From CBDANW01 sp965197825 (lineage in GTDB: Bacteria > Acidobacteriota > Vicinamibacteria > Marinacidobacterales > DATDRI01), in the NCBI GenBank assembly GCA_965197825.1, contig CBDANW010000003.1, positions 1,240,001 to 1,304,000 of the forward strand: a stretch of DNA of 64,000 nucleotides, in the 5' to 3' direction. The notes below the pieces were generated by a model. It worked only from the letters and a program-made list of their open reading frames with translations. It did no database searches and had not been told where the DNA came from. Position 1 is the first letter of the stretch. Each line of letters opens with the position of its first letter. Of this stretch, positions 63,706-64,000 are shown piece after piece. The position numbers were made by a program, and so were the translations under genes.

Positions 63706-64000
63706 GTGGAAATAAGAATGGCGTAACCTCCGGTTAAGCAAAACGAAACCGCGCCTGGAAAGGCGAGGAGGAGGATTACGCCATGAAGAAGCCTACCACC
63801 ATATCGAAGGAGTCTGTAAGCGAGTACCGGGAGTTCGTCCAACTTCGGCTGCGTAAGCGGGTACTGGAGGCGATCGAGGTCGTGCTCGAGGAAGAAGTCA
63901 ACCAAGCGCTGGGGTGTGGTAGCTACGAGCGTGCGGAAGACCGCCGTGGATATCGCAACGGAGCCGAAACCCGTCGCGTGACGACGTCGGTGGGAACTCG
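63706..64000 (+). mobile_element. Start of another IS256-family element, cut by window edge
   Basis: GTGGAAATAAGAATGGCGTAACC at 63706 onward parallels the left end of the IS at 45580 (GTGGAAATAA ... GTAACCTTCCG). A transposase start codon follows at 63783. Confidence 0.6.
63783..64000 (+). CDS. IS256-family transposase, 3' end outside window
   Basis: ATG 63783 after GAGGAGGAGG (spacing 8 nt). Protein begins MKKPTTISKESVSEYREFVQ and continues RLRKRVLEAIEVVLEEEVNQ, ALGCGSYERAEDRRGYRNG, the N-terminal pattern of mutator-type transposases. 72 codons are visible and open to the last base. Confidence 0.85.
   Translation, partial: MKKPTTISKESVSEYREFVQLRLRKRVLEAIEVVLEEEVNQALGCGSYERAEDRRGYRNGAETRRVTTSVGT

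Overview
This is a GC-rich bacterial chromosome segment from an uncultured-looking lineage. Protein kinases fused to TolB-type propellers, DUF2911 and DUF4198 proteins, DUF349 repeats and an HNH family common in large soil genomes suggest Acidobacteriota or a neighbouring phylum; that is inference, and no rRNA or tRNA gene was seen to confirm it. The core genes look ordinary, but they are cut up by insertion sequences (IS) and by many single-base lesions.

Layout. 1-1422: 3' part of an S9 peptidase, followed by a perfect 27-bp-arm palindrome. 1702-6337: exopolysaccharide block (two GT4 glycosyltransferases, a polyprenyl glycosylphosphotransferase and UDP-glucuronate decarboxylase). 6420-8457 (-): gdhA then pgsA, the latter probably using a CTG start. 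8788-13822: a hypothetical gene, a frameshifted hydrolase, an MFS exporter, a ChrA chromate transporter and a TPR protein. 13997-15311: an IS3-family element with a clean AAGG target duplication. 15510-22675: a 970-aa DUF349 protein, a copper P-type ATPase, an orphan histidine kinase and a PfkB sugar kinase. 22655-25275: rearranged area with a monooxygenase-like gene, a VOC gene in two oppositely oriented pieces around a dead IS256-type element, and a DUF1579 gene with its middle deleted. 25272-28827: a hypothetical gene, a fatty acid hydroxylase-type protein, STAS, MsrB and mercaptopyruvate sulfurtransferase. 28845-32569: two decayed membrane glycosyltransferase genes around IS256-type copy 1. 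32624-33908: a Lys-rich membrane protein, DUF2085 and an RsbW-like ATPase. 34089-36636: aroA-aroK-phosphoesterase operon with ATGA overlaps. 37081-37315: gene-free structured region ending in a terminator. 37331-44089: GT9, a broken UshA-like gene with TGA at a probable Cys codon, IS256-type copy 2, a truncated TPR/peptidase-MA gene, cysteine desulfurase and an enoyl-CoA hydratase-like protein. 44204-54281: IS-riddled area with pieces of at least two kinase/propeller genes, an IS256, an IS630, two copies of one IS3 element and an HNH gene split by one of them. 54748-61596: acyl-CoA dehydrogenase, glpX, UPF0158, a frameshifted DUF72, a homoserine dehydrogenase remnant, DUF4198, DUF2911 and a TlpA-like protein. 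61694-64000: deleted IS256-type copy 3 abutting IS3 copy C, then the start of another IS256-family transposase.

No CRISPR array, phage, plasmid or obvious biosynthetic or defence system was found. The most unusual material is the pattern of IS inactivation and the gene remnants around it, a possible recoded TGA, an AAG-repeat gene with a suspected -1 shift, and one candidate non-coding RNA. Many lesions are single-base, so assembly error must be excluded before any is called biological.
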